Positions 44,001 to 53,511 of a stretch of 64,000 nucleotides of DNA are shown piece after piece. A program made the translations under genes and the position numbers. The DNA comes from Macrosoma leucophasiata (taxonomy: Eukaryota > Arthropoda > Insecta > Lepidoptera > Hedylidae): assembly GCA_036365455.1 (NCBI GenBank), contig JAWQUS010000007.1, positions 14,896,001 to 14,960,000 of the forward strand, written 5' to 3'. The notes beneath the pieces were generated by a model. The model ran no database searches and had not been told where the DNA came from. It saw nothing but the letters and a program-made list of their open reading frames with translations. How positions within the stretch are numbered: position 1 is the stretch's first letter; each line of letters starts with the position of its first letter.

Positions 44001-47000
44001 CTTGGGCATCACTCCGAAGAAACCTCAGTCAGACCCAGAAGAAAAGGCTCTTCGTATTCTACAGCGTAACACAGCACAGAGAGAAGATGGAAAATATGAA
44101 ACTTCACTTCTATGGAAAACAGAAGAAGCAACTCTGCCTGATAATAAACAGAACTCACTGAAGAGGCTCTACAGTATAGAAAAGAAGCTTGATCGCGACG
44201 ATGGCCTGAAAAAGAAGTATACAGAACAGATGGAAGCTCTCATCTCCAAAGGTTACGCGGAGCGCGCACCTGAACAGAAAACAGAAAATAGAACCTGGTA
44301 CTTGCCACATTTCGGCGTGGTGAACCCGATGAAACCAGGCAAGCTGAGAGTTGTCCACGACGCAGCGGCTAAAACAAAAGGAGTCTCCCTCAACGACCTG
44401 CTCCTCAAGGGACCTGACCTTCTCCAGTCCTTGCCTGGGGTCGTCATGAGGTTCAGACAGCACTGCATCGCCGTCACAGCTGACATCGGAGAAATGTTCA
44501 TGCAAGTGAAGTTAAGAACAGAAGACAGAGACGCTCTTCGTTACCTTTGGAGAGGAGATCGAAGAGATGACCGTCCACCAGAAGAATACAGAATGACTTC
44601 ACTTATTTTCGGCGCATCGAGTTCTCCGGCTACAGCTATCTATGTCAAGAACATCAACGCAGAAAAACATAGAGAAACGCATCCTGAAGCCGTGAAGGCC
44701 ATAATAGAGAAACACTACGTTGATGATTACTTAGACAGCTTCAAGAACATCGAGGACGCAGTTCGCATCACCACAGAAGTTCGTAACATACAGAAGAAAG
44801 CGAACTACGAACTCAAACAGTGGAAATCTAATTCTACTTACCTGCTTGAAGCCATTGGAGAAATAGAATCAACAGACAGTATAGAGTTTCATAGCACAGA
44901 AGATAAAATAGAACGAGTACTGGGTCTCGTATGGAAACCGAAGACAGATGAGTTCACCTTCAACTTGAACATGGCTAGAATACCATCGGCACTCATCGAA
45001 GGTCAGACACCGACGAAGAGGCAAGCTCTACGGATCGTCATGTCCCTCTTCGACCCACTGGGCTTCGCATCACCAGTCACCATCATAGCCAAGCAGATGC
45101 TTCAAGAAGTGTGGCGACGTGGTACATCGTGGGACGACGAAATCGATGAAGACCTCGCGACAGAGTGGAGAGACTGGCTGACACACCTGAAAAGCCTCGC
45201 CGACGTCACAATACCGAGGTGCTACGTAGGTTACTCAGATGCTACGACGCTACAGCTACACATCTTTACAGACGCCAGTGAGTCGGCCTACGCAGCAACC
45301 TTGTTTTGGCGAACAATAGCACCGAACGGCGAAGTCAACGTGTCACTCGTCATAGCCAAGGCGAAAGTTGCGCCTCTGAAGCTTACCTCGATACCACGAC
45401 TAGAACTGCAGGCCGCAGTACTAGGAGTCCGTCTTGCCGAAACAGTAATACGAGAACACGAAAGAAAACCAGACTCGAAAACATTTTGGACAGATAGTAG
45501 AACAGTGCTTTCCTGGATCAAGACAGGACCTCGTGCCTACAAACCTTATGTAGCACATAGACTCGCCGCCATAGAAGAAACATCAACAGTCAACGAGTGG
45601 AGATGGATCCCGAGTAAACAGAATGTAGCTGACGATGCCACCAGAAAGGTGCCACCATCATTTAACAAGCACCACAGATGGTACACGGGTCCAGAATTCC
45701 TCCTGGAACCGGAGGACACGTGGCCAGCGGACACTTCAGCTCCAGCGCCGTCAGAACCTACAGGCGAAGAGGCAGTCCATCTGATAACAGACAGAAACCA
45801 ACCGAGACTGTCAGAAGCTCTACCAGTGCCCTCTCGCTTCTCTAACTGGGAGAGGTTGCGCTACGCCACAGCACGGGTTCTCCTCTTCATTCAGCTCTGT
45901 AAGCCATCAACAGACACAGTTAACTATAGCAGAACTGTGAAAAACAAACAACAAGATCCAGACTGGAGAAAGAAGATGAATAAAACAGTCAAAAAACATA
46001 TACAAAAGAAGACTGAAACAGAAAAGAAGTTCATCCACGTATCTGCCGAACTCCTCATTCGGGCAGAAGCTCTTCTGATGCGTGCTACACAGGAAGAAAC
46101 CTTCGGCCAAGAAATAGAAGACATCAGAAAACAGAAAATAGTAAACAAAGATAGTCGTCTTCAACAGCTCAGCACAGAATACACCGAAGGGGCTCTACGT
46201 TTACGCAGCCGCATAGAAGCTATAGAGAAAGCTCCAGGAATTAATAGAAGTCCGATGATTTTAGATGGCAATCATCACACAGTAAAGCTATGGATAGAAA
46301 ACATTCATCGTAAGCTTCACCATGCGGGCGTCGAAGCAACAGTAAACGAGTGTCGTCAACAGTATTGGATTCTACGTGTACGACCGATGACTCGTACGAT
46401 CGTACGACGCTGCCTTCACTGCAGAATGAAGACACAGATGCCACCGTATCCAAGAACAGGGGACCTACCATCGTGTCGTCTCGCCCATCACCGGCGACCC
46501 TTCACCTACACAGGGGTCGACTACTTCGGTCCGCTTTCAGTTTCGACTGGCAGATCCCATCAGAAGAGATACGTGGCGATCTTCACCTGCCTCACGACAC
46601 GCGCCATACATCTAGAAATAGCGGGCTCTCTCAGCGCAAGCTCCGCTATCATGGCCCTACGCAGAATGGTAGCACGCCGAGGCTGCCCGACGGAGATTTG
46701 GTCCGACAACGGGACCAACTTGAAGGCCGCTGACAAGGAGCTACGAGAGGCAATAGACAGATCTACGATGGAAGAGGCAGCGAAACGGAAGATCTCATGG
46801 CGCTTCATACCACCCGGTGCACCCTTCATGGGCGGTGCCTGGGAACGAATGGTGCGATCAGTGAAGACAGCGATGACAGCGACGCTCCATGAAAAGCACC
46901 CTACAGAAGAAGTTCTGCACACACTACTAATAGAAGCAGAATATACAGTCAACAGCCGTCCGTTGACCCACGTCTCAGTGAGCGCAGAAGATCCTGAGGC

Positions 47001-50000
47001 CCTGACTCCCAATCACTTCCTATTGGGAGGTTCCGGTGAGGTCTCAGCTCCCGGGACCTTTGACGACGGAGACCTGCAACCCAGATTCAGCTGGCGCGCC
47101 GCCCAGAGGCTCGCTGACCTGTTCTGGGACCGGTGGCTGCGAGAATACCTGCCTGGGCTTCAACACCGGCGGGAGCCCCACGACAAGGGGCCCACAGTCC
47201 AAGTTGGGGACCTGGTCCAAGTCACGGACCCCAACTCACCTCGCAACACCTGGCTTCGTGGCCGGGTCATCGCTACGTTCCCGGGACCTGATGGCATCGT
47301 GCGCACCGCAGACATACAGACGAAGACGGGGATACTACGGCGGCCTGTAAGAAGATTCATCATTCTGCCAGTGCGATATGACATCGCGCCTGCACCGGTA
47401 CCTGATGCTGAGTAGCACGGCGGGAGAAATGTGCAGGACGCTCATGAATAATGTACAGTGTTAGTGATTAAAAAACAGTTTTGATAGTGATCGGCCATAC
47501 AGTCCTCAATAGTGTACGTTGTCAGCGCGTAGACAACCAATAACAATCGTGTTGTGTAGTCGTCAATAGCATAGTACACAATAGTATACGTTATCGGAAC
47601 GTAGATAGAGCTTAAGTGACCAATAGCGTTAGAGTATTGTATAACTTCTATTTTTAGATTTTGACTTTGTTATGTAATATTTGTGTAATTTAGAGTATAA
47701 TTAATAGTTTTGTGTCACTTAAAGCTCGTTTGTGTTTAATATTACTTTGTTTTGTATAATTTAACAGTTTTTTGTGCATAATATTATAGTTTTTTGAATA
47801 TGTTTACTTTTCTTGACTTCTGTTTGTATCTTTGAACATTTGTAATAGTTTTATGTAAGTTTTATAGTTGAAATATGTTTATGTTTTATGAAAATAAAGA
47901 TTTTTGATGTCTGTTGTTTCCTTTCGGTAATGATCTGAGATACATAGAGATTTTAATTGGCCAAATAAATCTAATAGCTGATTGGTTGTTCGAATCAACC
48001 AATCATAGATAATAAAATTTGTTTGCTTGAAATTTAAATATCTCTTATGATTGGTTACTTGAACCAACAACCAATCACAGGAGGTTTTCTTAAGCTCGAT
48101 GACCTTGAGATTTTAGAATAAAAGTAGGGCACTTTTGTATGGCCGGTACAGTTCGTCGACAGCACTCGGAATACTCGTATCACTACCTAAGGAAGAAATC
48201 AGAAGGAAAATAATAGTGAACAGTGAAAAAGCGTTTTATTAGAACATCCAGTAGAGCGTGTCACCCTGGTTCGCTTGCGCTGCTTTATCCGCCATACGGC
48301 GTGAGTCTTCAATCCAGTCAATAGTAAAGTGTCGTGTCTGACAATTTTTGTATGTATAATGTAGGAATGTGACTTAGCTGGCTAATAATCGTTTTTTAAT
48401 TAATCGATTATTTAAAAAAAAAAAATCGATGTATATAGTTCTAATGCAAAAAAACCGTAAATTCAAAGCTATTTTTTTTTAAATATCGATTTTTATAGTT
48501 CTTAATTAAAAAATCATAAATTAAAAGCTCTTATTTTTTTTAAATAATCGATTTATATAGTTCTAATTTAAAACATCGTAAATTTGAAGCTTTTACATTT
48601 ATCTTTATTTGTTCATAGAAACAATATGATAATAACCTTTAATAAACATTAACAATTTACTTCGGGCATGAAAAAAAAAATTATAGTGACACGCTTTGCT
48701 GAATAACGAAAATCATCTATAATACTTATTAATATAAAATAGAACAGAAAAGTAGTTGAAATCAACATATTGATAGGTGGTCTAGCAATTTTTTTGCGCG
48801 CATTAAGATATCGGGCATGCAAAATGTGACAGATTCAGATCGTGTTTCCTGAGAGGTTAAAAATAATGTTTCAATTTACGAGGAAATTAATTTAAAAAAA
48901 CCACAGTTTACTCAATTCAAAATGTGAAATGACTGTATTGTTTTACCGATTGAGATAAAGTATGTTTTCAAGGAACTAAATGGCGTTGAAAATAATTATA
49001 TTATTGAGTTGCTGTTAGTATAATAAAGAAACGATGGGAACTACAAAATAAATTAATAATCTTTTCATAAAATAAAAAAATAAATTGAAAGCATAACATA
49101 AAATAGCAAAAATGAAAATCGATTATTATTGTAAAAAAATCGAACATATAAATCGATGATTCTGAAAAAATAATCGATTGTTAATCGATTTTTTAAATAA
49201 TCGATTATTTTTTCACATCCCTCGTATAATGTATAATGTAAAAACATAAAATAATATAATTAGTCACTGACGTACATACTGTTTCGGAAACAAAAAGAAA
49301 ATAGGTATTGCTTATTCATTGCCGTTTAGTTTTCATTAACTTTTTTTAACAACATGATATCACTAGACGTCAATAGCATTTTGTAATGATAAGAGAGTCA
49401 AATGTTTAGTTACATATTCGATTGTTTACACTAGCAGATAATAACGAATGTTGATAGGGAGACGTTTGCTCTGTGGCTGATCATTTGCTAACGTAGTAAT
49501 CCAGTTAACCACACGACTACTCTAAGTTTAATATATTTTAATAAATATGTTTGTTAGTAGAATATTATGTTCTTTATTCATAGTTAAATGTATAAGCTTG
49601 AGTGTAATGTGTGAAACTAAGTAAGTACCTTGACTTAAACCTACTCGCTCCATTGAGTTTTTTTTCACTGGTATTTAATTTTTGTGTTAGGCTAATCAGT
49701 GTTTTTTGGAGTTGCATTTATATATACCTACTTTGTTACATTAATACATGTAGATACATATAATAATAATACGCATATTACACATACCTACTAATCTTAG
49801 TTTCACAATTAAGGTAACATTGTTTGGATAATGTAAGTGCAGATGAAAAGAATAAATAAATCAAATAAGTATGCATGGTATGCATGCACAGTGATTTGTT
49901 TATCTAGCATAAACAAGTGTAGGTTAATAACCTTTTCGATTTATAGAGGTACTGAATTGATTGTTGCTCCCCCGAGGGTTTCCGCCTTGTCGTGGCTGGG

Positions 50001-51479
50001 GGCTCAGTAGGTAGTCGGTGGTTGTTCCCACACACCGGCACAGCCAAGAGGAACCCAGCGAGAGGGAGCGGCGCGGGCGTTTGGTATTGCAGCGAGTGGC
50101 AGGCACAGCCGCCTGCCACTCGCTGCTTTGGAGAGGAGCTGCTGGGTACGGGTGCATTGTTGGCTCTGCACTCTATCCCCAGCCGCTTAACGGTGGTACC
50201 GTCGTCAAGTGGGGACGTGGCGGGGTCGCGGAGGGGTGGCTGAGAATCGAACTCCTTCGACGCTCCGCTTCGAACTGTGTGCCCGAACCCTCCACCCGGG
50301 CGACCCTTAGAGCGGATTTCACAGATTGCTCTGAGTTTTTTTTTTTTATGTAATAAAAGTGGCAAACAAGCATGCAGTTCACATTGATGTTAAGTGATGA
50401 CTGCAGCCTATAGACAACCACACAATGACCAGAGGTCAAAATGCAGATGCGCTGCCACTCTTGAGACATTAGGTGTTATGCCTCTGTGCCGGAAATTACA
50501 GGGCCGTACATTACCACCTGACCGGAACACGATAGTGATGAACACTACCATTTAGCGGCAAGTATATTAGGTAATGCGGTGGTGCTGGTGGAGCTTAAAA
50601 TGTGCATCCAATTGCAACCTTATCACGAACAATTTTCGTCGGTGAAAACCAAATAGTGTTGAACTCGTAAAACGTTTCATATTATGACGGTGAAATCGGT
50701 CCTTAGTATGACCACTAATGTTATTTTTATATTTACAGCATCATTTCAGATAATGACGTGCGTTATATATTTGATTTTACAAAAAACGATAACACCGATG
50801 TATGGCAAGAACAATCGGATACTGTTCGAGATGTTGGAATGTCCAAAGCAGTAATGGTGTTGCACCAAAACACGCAATACAGAAGGGCCATATTCTTTGC
50901 TCTATTGAATCCTCAATTGAACGGAGCGGGCTTTGCTGGAATAAGATCTTTGAAGACCTACGATTTGACGGGATTTACGAAATTACAGATTTATTGCAGG
51001 GGACAAGGGCAATACAGTGGTTTTAAAGTAATCTTGAGACACAAGGGGTTAAATGACGAACCAAATTATTCTTTTGAACAGTATTTCCAGGTTAGTATGC
51101 AAATTAATTCACAATGTCATTTAAAAATAGGACCTATTTTTGCCTATGGTACATACACAAAGATTACTACGCTCTTTACTTTTTTCCTTTAAAAATGAGT
51201 AGGTAATAGGCATCTGATAATTTATTTAAAGGTTTGATAGTAATTGTCTGAATGATTTCTTTGCTTTCTTTTCAGGCTCCCAAAGACGAATTTGCCGTAA
51301 GGAGTTTACCCTTCTCTGAATTCAAAGCTTATTATAGAGGAAAAAGAGTGAATAACAGTGAAACATTAGATATTTCACAGATAACTAGTATAGGCATACA
51401 AATGTATGGCGGAGTTTACCAACCCGTTAAACAAAAAGGTCCAGCTACGTTGGAAATTGATTGGATAAGAGCAGCGTAA
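38091..51479 (+). CDS. CIA30 / NDUFAF1-domain protein, three exons with a 12.6-kb intron
   Basis: Proposed exons are 38091-38152, 50739-51090 and 51276-51479, with donors GTAAGT and GTTAGT and AG acceptors, for 205 residues. The second and third exons encode a complete CIA30 domain: VRYIFDFTKNDNTDVW, QSDTVRDVGMSKA, AIFFALLNPQLNGAGFAG, FKVILRHKGLNDEPN and the terminal ATLEIDWIRAA. CIA30 (NDUFAF1) helps assemble the membrane arm of mitochondrial respiratory complex I. This short, single-domain type differs from vertebrate NDUFAF1, which is longer and has a targeting peptide, so it may be a paralogue with another role. The first exon is supported only by its splice sites and phase, and an AG at 38079-38080 allows it to be an internal exon. 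The first intron contains an intact BEL/Pao element in the same orientation. AATAAA lies at 51495. Confidence 0.7.
38549..38758. repeat. Short relative of the CCCACGTCC inverted-repeat element
   Basis: The ends GGCCACGTTTAATCGGTGAC and CACCGATTTATCGACGTGGG face each other across about 210 bp, with TTTTTTGTAGGAG on both arms. It is related to 28751-29378. Confidence 0.6.
38781..39137. mobile_element. GCTGACCC inverted-repeat MITE
   Basis: AGCTGACCCAGCAAACGTC at the left and GACGTTTGCCGGGTCAGCT at the right are inverted with one mismatch. No coding potential. This end is common in lepidopteran genomes as I recall. Confidence 0.7.
39409..39905 (-). mobile_element. Degenerate hAT element with transposase remnant
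   Basis: The ends ATAGAGATGAAAC and GTTTCATCTAT are inverted, and flanks GATTTATA (39401-39408) and GATTTATG (39906-39913) fit an 8-bp duplication with one change. On the minus strand the frame at 39623-39901 contains a decayed hAT C-terminal dimerisation region: YPYLEYLHIYSQLS, then SERLFSEAGLYESKR. The catalytic part is missing. Confidence 0.65.
39914..40577. other. Intron sequence left of the BEL/Pao element
   Basis: AT-rich with no recognised feature. The last five bases, ATTTT, are the target duplication of the BEL/Pao insertion. Confidence 0.5.
40578..41491 (+). repeat. Left LTR of the BEL/Pao element
   Basis: 914 bp, TG...CA. It contains AATAAA at 41041-41046 and 41265-41270. Transcription is expected to start within it and run into the ORF. 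Confidence 0.95.
41497..41514 (+). promoter_or_regulatory. Candidate primer-binding site
   Basis: TGGTCCAGTTCGAGCCGG begins five bases after the LTR. It is the complement of a tRNA 3' end that finishes in CCA, as needed to prime minus-strand DNA. The exact tRNA was not determined. Confidence 0.65.
41548..47415 (+). CDS. BEL/Pao Gag-Pol polyprotein, intact
   Basis: One 1955-codon frame from ATG at 41548 to TAG. The frame opens earlier, but this is its first ATG. In order it has a Gag region with a Ser/Thr/Ala-rich start, a Gln-rich stretch and a zinc knuckle CPVCEETGHAVINC (about residue 528). Next come an aspartic protease motif ALLDDGSTVTLID (about 644) and a reverse transcriptase with FGASSSPATAI and catalytic YVDDYLD (about 1057). 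An RNase H with FTDAS follows (about 1240). The integrase has an HHCC zinc site (about 1587-1625) and a D,D,E triad near residues 1658, 1720 and 1766 (VDYFGPL, SDNGTN, AWERM). The C-terminal region resembles DUF5641. All catalytic motifs are present, with no stop or frameshift, so it may still be active. Base composition is much richer in GC than its surroundings. Confidence 0.95.
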   Translation: MPITRSTGRGRTQPSTAESSPTTEESTQSGTTETTSSANNTSTEATTTTATSASASTSKTTETERKKSNNPSDPSTAPDPSAVERRAVNPSPAPGPSAVEPRAGNPSAVNPYSKGTAASVVNPKTVASAATASTVVASAVIRSAAAEQTASSQMKKQGVTPQIEQEAMKNLNKPRSRRSTKSSKLAKAKENLARVQVELAQAQIAVIEAESDNEDDGSVFTQIEQHDRIDAWLQNQPQAPTMFAIEPIRRIEAEEIRRSPIEAEQQQYGQQQQQQNYYRAAPSFTPHQQPPAGPQPSSELVLLADAISQFAKTANKPRAIELPIFNGAYQDWLYFRAAYQETENLHTKLENLNRLRRNLKGKAREAVEAQLITNSDPSIIMETLEARFGRPDAIAAAEIETLRALPRLTESPRDICIYSTKISNVVATLQALNCIYYLYNPEVGRSIVEKMASTLRFKFYEFAALLPRETPELIKLQRFLKREAEICGPYAQPEIVTTQYQQSSQQSSHLNRRNHRVNTVTEKPIVKCPVCEETGHAVINCDIFKKQNSNERWDTAKNHRLCFKCLRYRSKTHFCQQRVCGIDGCKYYHNRMLHFRRSASKPEDDHIERTEAINSAWVSAGRQSYLKIIPVTASGPDGEIDTYALLDDGSTVTLIDNSIADKIGATGPVEPLRIEAINSLKTGESASRRVSITLRGVNNRKESIQARTVKNLHVTAQEVSRRRIKECRHLRGITNFITYSEAKPGILIGQDNCHLLLSTKVKKGTKNQPVASLTPLGWVLHGSHSNASNSVDFVHHLTEEPTDENLDDMMKQYFAMDSLGITPKKPQSDPEEKALRILQRNTAQREDGKYETSLLWKTEEATLPDNKQNSLKRLYSIEKKLDRDDGLKKKYTEQMEALISKGYAERAPEQKTENRTWYLPHFGVVNPMKPGKLRVVHDAAAKTKGVSLNDLLLKGPDLLQSLPGVVMRFRQHCIAVTADIGEMFMQVKLRTEDRDALRYLWRGDRRDDRPPEEYRMTSLIFGASSSPATAIYVKNINAEKHRETHPEAVKAIIEKHYVDDYLDSFKNIEDAVRITTEVRNIQKKANYELKQWKSNSTYLLEAIGEIESTDSIEFHSTEDKIERVLGLVWKPKTDEFTFNLNMARIPSALIEGQTPTKRQALRIVMSLFDPLGFASPVTIIAKQMLQEVWRRGTSWDDEIDEDLATEWRDWLTHLKSLADVTIPRCYVGYSDATTLQLHIFTDASESAYAATLFWRTIAPNGEVNVSLVIAKAKVAPLKLTSIPRLELQAAVLGVRLAETVIREHERKPDSKTFWTDSRTVLSWIKTGPRAYKPYVAHRLAAIEETSTVNEWRWIPSKQNVADDATRKVPPSFNKHHRWYTGPEFLLEPEDTWPADTSAPAPSEPTGEEAVHLITDRNQPRLSEALPVPSRFSNWERLRYATARVLLFIQLCKPSTDTVNYSRTVKNKQQDPDWRKKMNKTVKKHIQKKTETEKKFIHVSAELLIRAEALLMRATQEETFGQEIEDIRKQKIVNKDSRLQQLSTEYTEGALRLRSRIEAIEKAPGINRSPMILDGNHHTVKLWIENIHRKLHHAGVEATVNECRQQYWILRVRPMTRTIVRRCLHCRMKTQMPPYPRTGDLPSCRLAHHRRPFTYTGVDYFGPLSVSTGRSHQKRYVAIFTCLTTRAIHLEIAGSLSASSAIMALRRMVARRGCPTEIWSDNGTNLKAADKELREAIDRSTMEEAAKRKISWRFIPPGAPFMGGAWERMVRSVKTAMTATLHEKHPTEEVLHTLLIEAEYTVNSRPLTHVSVSAEDPEALTPNHFLLGGSGEVSAPGTFDDGDLQPRFSWRAAQRLADLFWDRWLREYLPGLQHRREPHDKGPTVQVGDLVQVTDPNSPRNTWLRGRVIATFPGPDGIVRTADIQTKTGILRRPVRRFIILPVRYDIAPAPVPDAE
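47419..47429 (+). promoter_or_regulatory. Polypurine tract of the BEL/Pao element
   Basis: GGCGGGAGAAA lies directly before the right LTR, where plus-strand DNA synthesis is primed. Confidence 0.6.
47430..48343 (+). repeat. Right LTR of the BEL/Pao element
   Basis: 914 bp, near-identical to the left LTR. Transcripts are expected to end here. Confidence 0.95.
48362..49223. mobile_element. hAT-like element rich in ATCGATT (862 bp)
   Basis: The ends TAGGAATGTGA and TCACATCCCTC are inverted (9 of 11 bases), flanked by the exact 8-bp duplication GTATAATG (48354-48361 and 49224-49231). Both inner flanks carry repeated AATCGATT-type motifs, suggesting a subterminal binding array. No transposase was found. 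Confidence 0.7.
49232..49955. other. Intron sequence, no feature recognised
   Basis: AT-rich DNA between the hAT-like element and a GC-rich repeat. Confidence 0.5.
49956..50339. repeat. GC-rich repeat segment with a strong hairpin
   Basis: An island of GC-rich DNA in an AT-rich intron, directly joined to a family X copy. A perfect 16-bp stem (GCAGCGAGTGGCAGGC) with a 6-base loop lies at 50089-50126. The overlapping open frames on both strands are GC-driven and not convincing. It resembles a LINE 3' region. Confidence 0.45.
50340..50590 (-). repeat. SINE-like family X, minus-strand copy in the CIA30 intron
   Basis: A full-length antisense copy ending about 150 bases before the acceptor of CIA30 exon 2, with its A-rich tail at 50332-50350 on the plus-strand left side. 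Confidence 0.75.
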
Positions 51480-51494
51480 TATTATTTTAATTTT

Positions 51495-51500
51495 AATAAA
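51495..51500 (+). terminator. Candidate poly(A) signal of the CIA30-domain gene
   Basis: AATAAA lies 16 bases after the stop codon and is followed by TGCTTTCTTG and a T-rich stretch. Confidence 0.55.
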
Positions 51501-51678
51501 TGCTTTCTTGATAAATGTTTTTAGTTTGTTTATACCTACCAAATAATAATATACCTATACACAAAATTTCATAACGATCGGTCCAGCCGTTTCAGAGGAG
51601 TACCTATTGTTACAAACACAGTGACACGGGAATTTTATATAGGTAGATTAGGGGAAGACAGCTGCCTGGTACCAGTGT

Positions 51679-51800
51679 TGTTGCAATAGTAATAGTCTAT
51701 CGATAGTATTGTGAACTATCGTGACCTCGAAAAAATAGTCGATAGCGCGATAGTACTATCGAAACTATCGCCATGCTGCAATACTATCGATACTAGCTTA
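51679..51800. repeat. TATCGATA-rich repeat, uninterrupted copy
   Basis: It contains CTATCGATAGTATTG, ATAGTCGATAGCGCGATAGT and ATACTATCGATACTAG. It serves as the empty-site reference for the split copy at 3264-5145. Confidence 0.65.
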
Positions 51801-51886
51801 GATAGTAATTTGTCCGAAATTATAAATTTTGCCTCCAACAGCTTCAGATTTATTGAAGAAAGAGATTGCAGATTCTGCAGCATGAA

Positions 51887-52628
51887 CGTTCGCCCAGCAA
51901 AACTTTTTTTAATTGATGGGTCTGTATAAATATGCAAAAGATAGCTTAAATACGAGTATACGTATAAACGAATTATGCCCCCGCGGCGATTGCCACCGGA
52001 GGCAAATGGGACATAGTGCCATGAAAGCCTTTGTGCCTCTTAAGGTTTCAGAGTTATTTAGTTTTTTGCTGGGCGAACGTTTTGGTGTTTGCTATATATC
52101 GGAAACGGTTGAACGCACACTCATGATTTTTTGTATACAGATACAGTAAATTAAAAATATGATTTTTTGCATACGTATTCTCAAAATAGTGCACAAATTA
52201 TTGTAGAAGCATATAATAAGCTAGTTCACAGAATACTAGTGTTTTCGTATTTTAAGTAATTTCTCCCAAAATAACCTCAAAAAAGACAAAATCGTTAATA
52301 ACTCTGCAATGATATGTAGTAGGCCGGCGAAACTTTACAGGATCGTGTGAACCATGCTAGTCATGTTAATGAAAATTCCGGCACAAATATGCACTTTACT
52401 GTATGTGTATACAAAAAATCATGAGTGTGCGTTCAACCGTTTCCGATATAGTAGTAGAGTAGGTAATCACCAAAACGCTCCCCCAGCAAGAAACGAAATA
52501 ACGCCGAAATCTTAAGAGGCACAAACATGCCTTTCACGGGACGTGCTCGTATTTAAGCTATCTTTTTGTATATTTAATATATACAGCTTAACCCCATCAA
52601 TAAAAATCTGGGCGAACGTTCGTACAGT
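51887..52628. mobile_element. Foldback element with GAACGTTCGCCCAG ends
   Basis: Arms of about 250 bp (51887-52140 and 52390-52628) are inverted. Both contain GATAGCTTAAATACGAG, GTGCCTCTTAAG and GGAAACGGTTGAACGCACAC in mirrored order, around a centre of about 250 bp. It has no transposase. Confidence 0.7.
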
Positions 52629-52740
52629 AGAATCAGTTTTTCTTAAATAACTCTGAAGCCAATAGACGCACAAATTAAAAAAAAAAACCGTAACTTCTCG
52701 CCTGTAACCAGAGATAAAGAACTTTAGACCATTATCTCTG

Positions 52741-52820
52741 ATAACACCCTACCCGGGAATCGAACCCAGGACCTCAGCGTAGTAGTAGTAGTGGCCTGAT
52801 ACCACTAGGCTACAGAGGCA
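52741..52820 (-). repeat. tRNA-derived SINE head
   Basis: Minus-strand sequence has an A box (GTAGCCTAGTGG) and B box (GGGTTCGATTCC) at normal spacing. The intervening CTACTACTACTAC run would spoil an anticodon arm, so it is a SINE or tRNA pseudogene. Confidence 0.6.
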
Positions 52821-52879
52821 GTTACAAATTAAACATTTACACGATATAAGGCACTAATTATCTGCATCATTCAATTCTT

Positions 52880-53155
52880 GAAAAGGTGATACTTTTAGGT
52901 GAGCGAACGCACACTAGTACGAAGCAGGAAAAGAGACGGAGACACCATACCTATTAAACAAAACAGTTCAGCAGTGCACTCACTAATGTAGACTAATGTA
53001 CCTGTTGTCTCTGCTCAGTTTAGAGCCTATCAATAGGTCGTTAACGATGCGAACGGCGTGTCTTTGCAAGGAGTCAAGTGGACTTAGCTGGTATTTGGGG
53101 ACTCTCTGAGAGCAGTATTCCAGATAGGGCTGCGTTTAGGCTCTATCTTGTGATT
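52880..53155 (-). pseudogene. CR1-like LINE reverse transcriptase, C-terminal fragment
   Basis: On the minus strand the sequence reads QPYLEYCSQRVPKYQLSPLD, then LQRHAVRIVNDLL and further on ECTAELF. These are in the order seen after the reverse transcriptase core of CR1-type LINEs. The rest of the element is absent. Confidence 0.5.
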
Positions 53156-53511
53156 CTCGAACTGCAATTCGTTCGATAAGTCAACGGCCCAGGATACTAA
53201 TAGTCTTCTCCATCCATACTCTTATCAACGGTGAGTGGAGTGGCTACAAGCCCAACAGTTTCGGTTCCACTAAATGGACCTTTTTGTAACGGTGAACGCA
53301 CAGAATTGACTTCGTGCAGCTAAACTGGACTTTTAAGTCGACCCCAATCCGAGATGCGTTTCAGATCCCCAAACGCGCGTAAGCAAAAATCTCAGAATAA
53401 AAAAAGCAAATATTAATAAAAACTTCCCTTTTTTTATTTTAGAAATGACAAAATTCGAACAAAGCAATTACTTATCTTTTACTCGAAACATTTTTTTTTT
53501 GCTGTATAATA

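Larger units (their letters stand above)
40578..48343 (+). mobile_element. BEL/Pao LTR retrotransposon, apparently complete
   Basis: Two 914-bp LTRs enclose a single uninterrupted polyprotein ORF. The element is flanked by the 5-bp duplication ATTTT (40573-40577 and 48344-48348), as expected for this superfamily. The LTRs start TGTGCAGGACGC and end GTGTCTGACA. By eye they differ only at one site (41335 G versus T at the matching place in the right LTR), so insertion was recent. No envelope-like ORF follows the polyprotein. It lies in the first intron of the CIA30-domain gene, in the same orientation. Confidence 0.95.

Noticed and set aside
47416..47429. Envelope gene in the BEL/Pao element
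   Set aside because: Only 14 bases lie between the polyprotein stop and the right LTR, and no second ORF exists.
49904..50365. Overlapping ORFs on both strands of a GC-rich island
   Set aside because: Open frames in several phases on both strands are expected from GC-rich DNA. No domain was recognised and the segment looks like a repeat.
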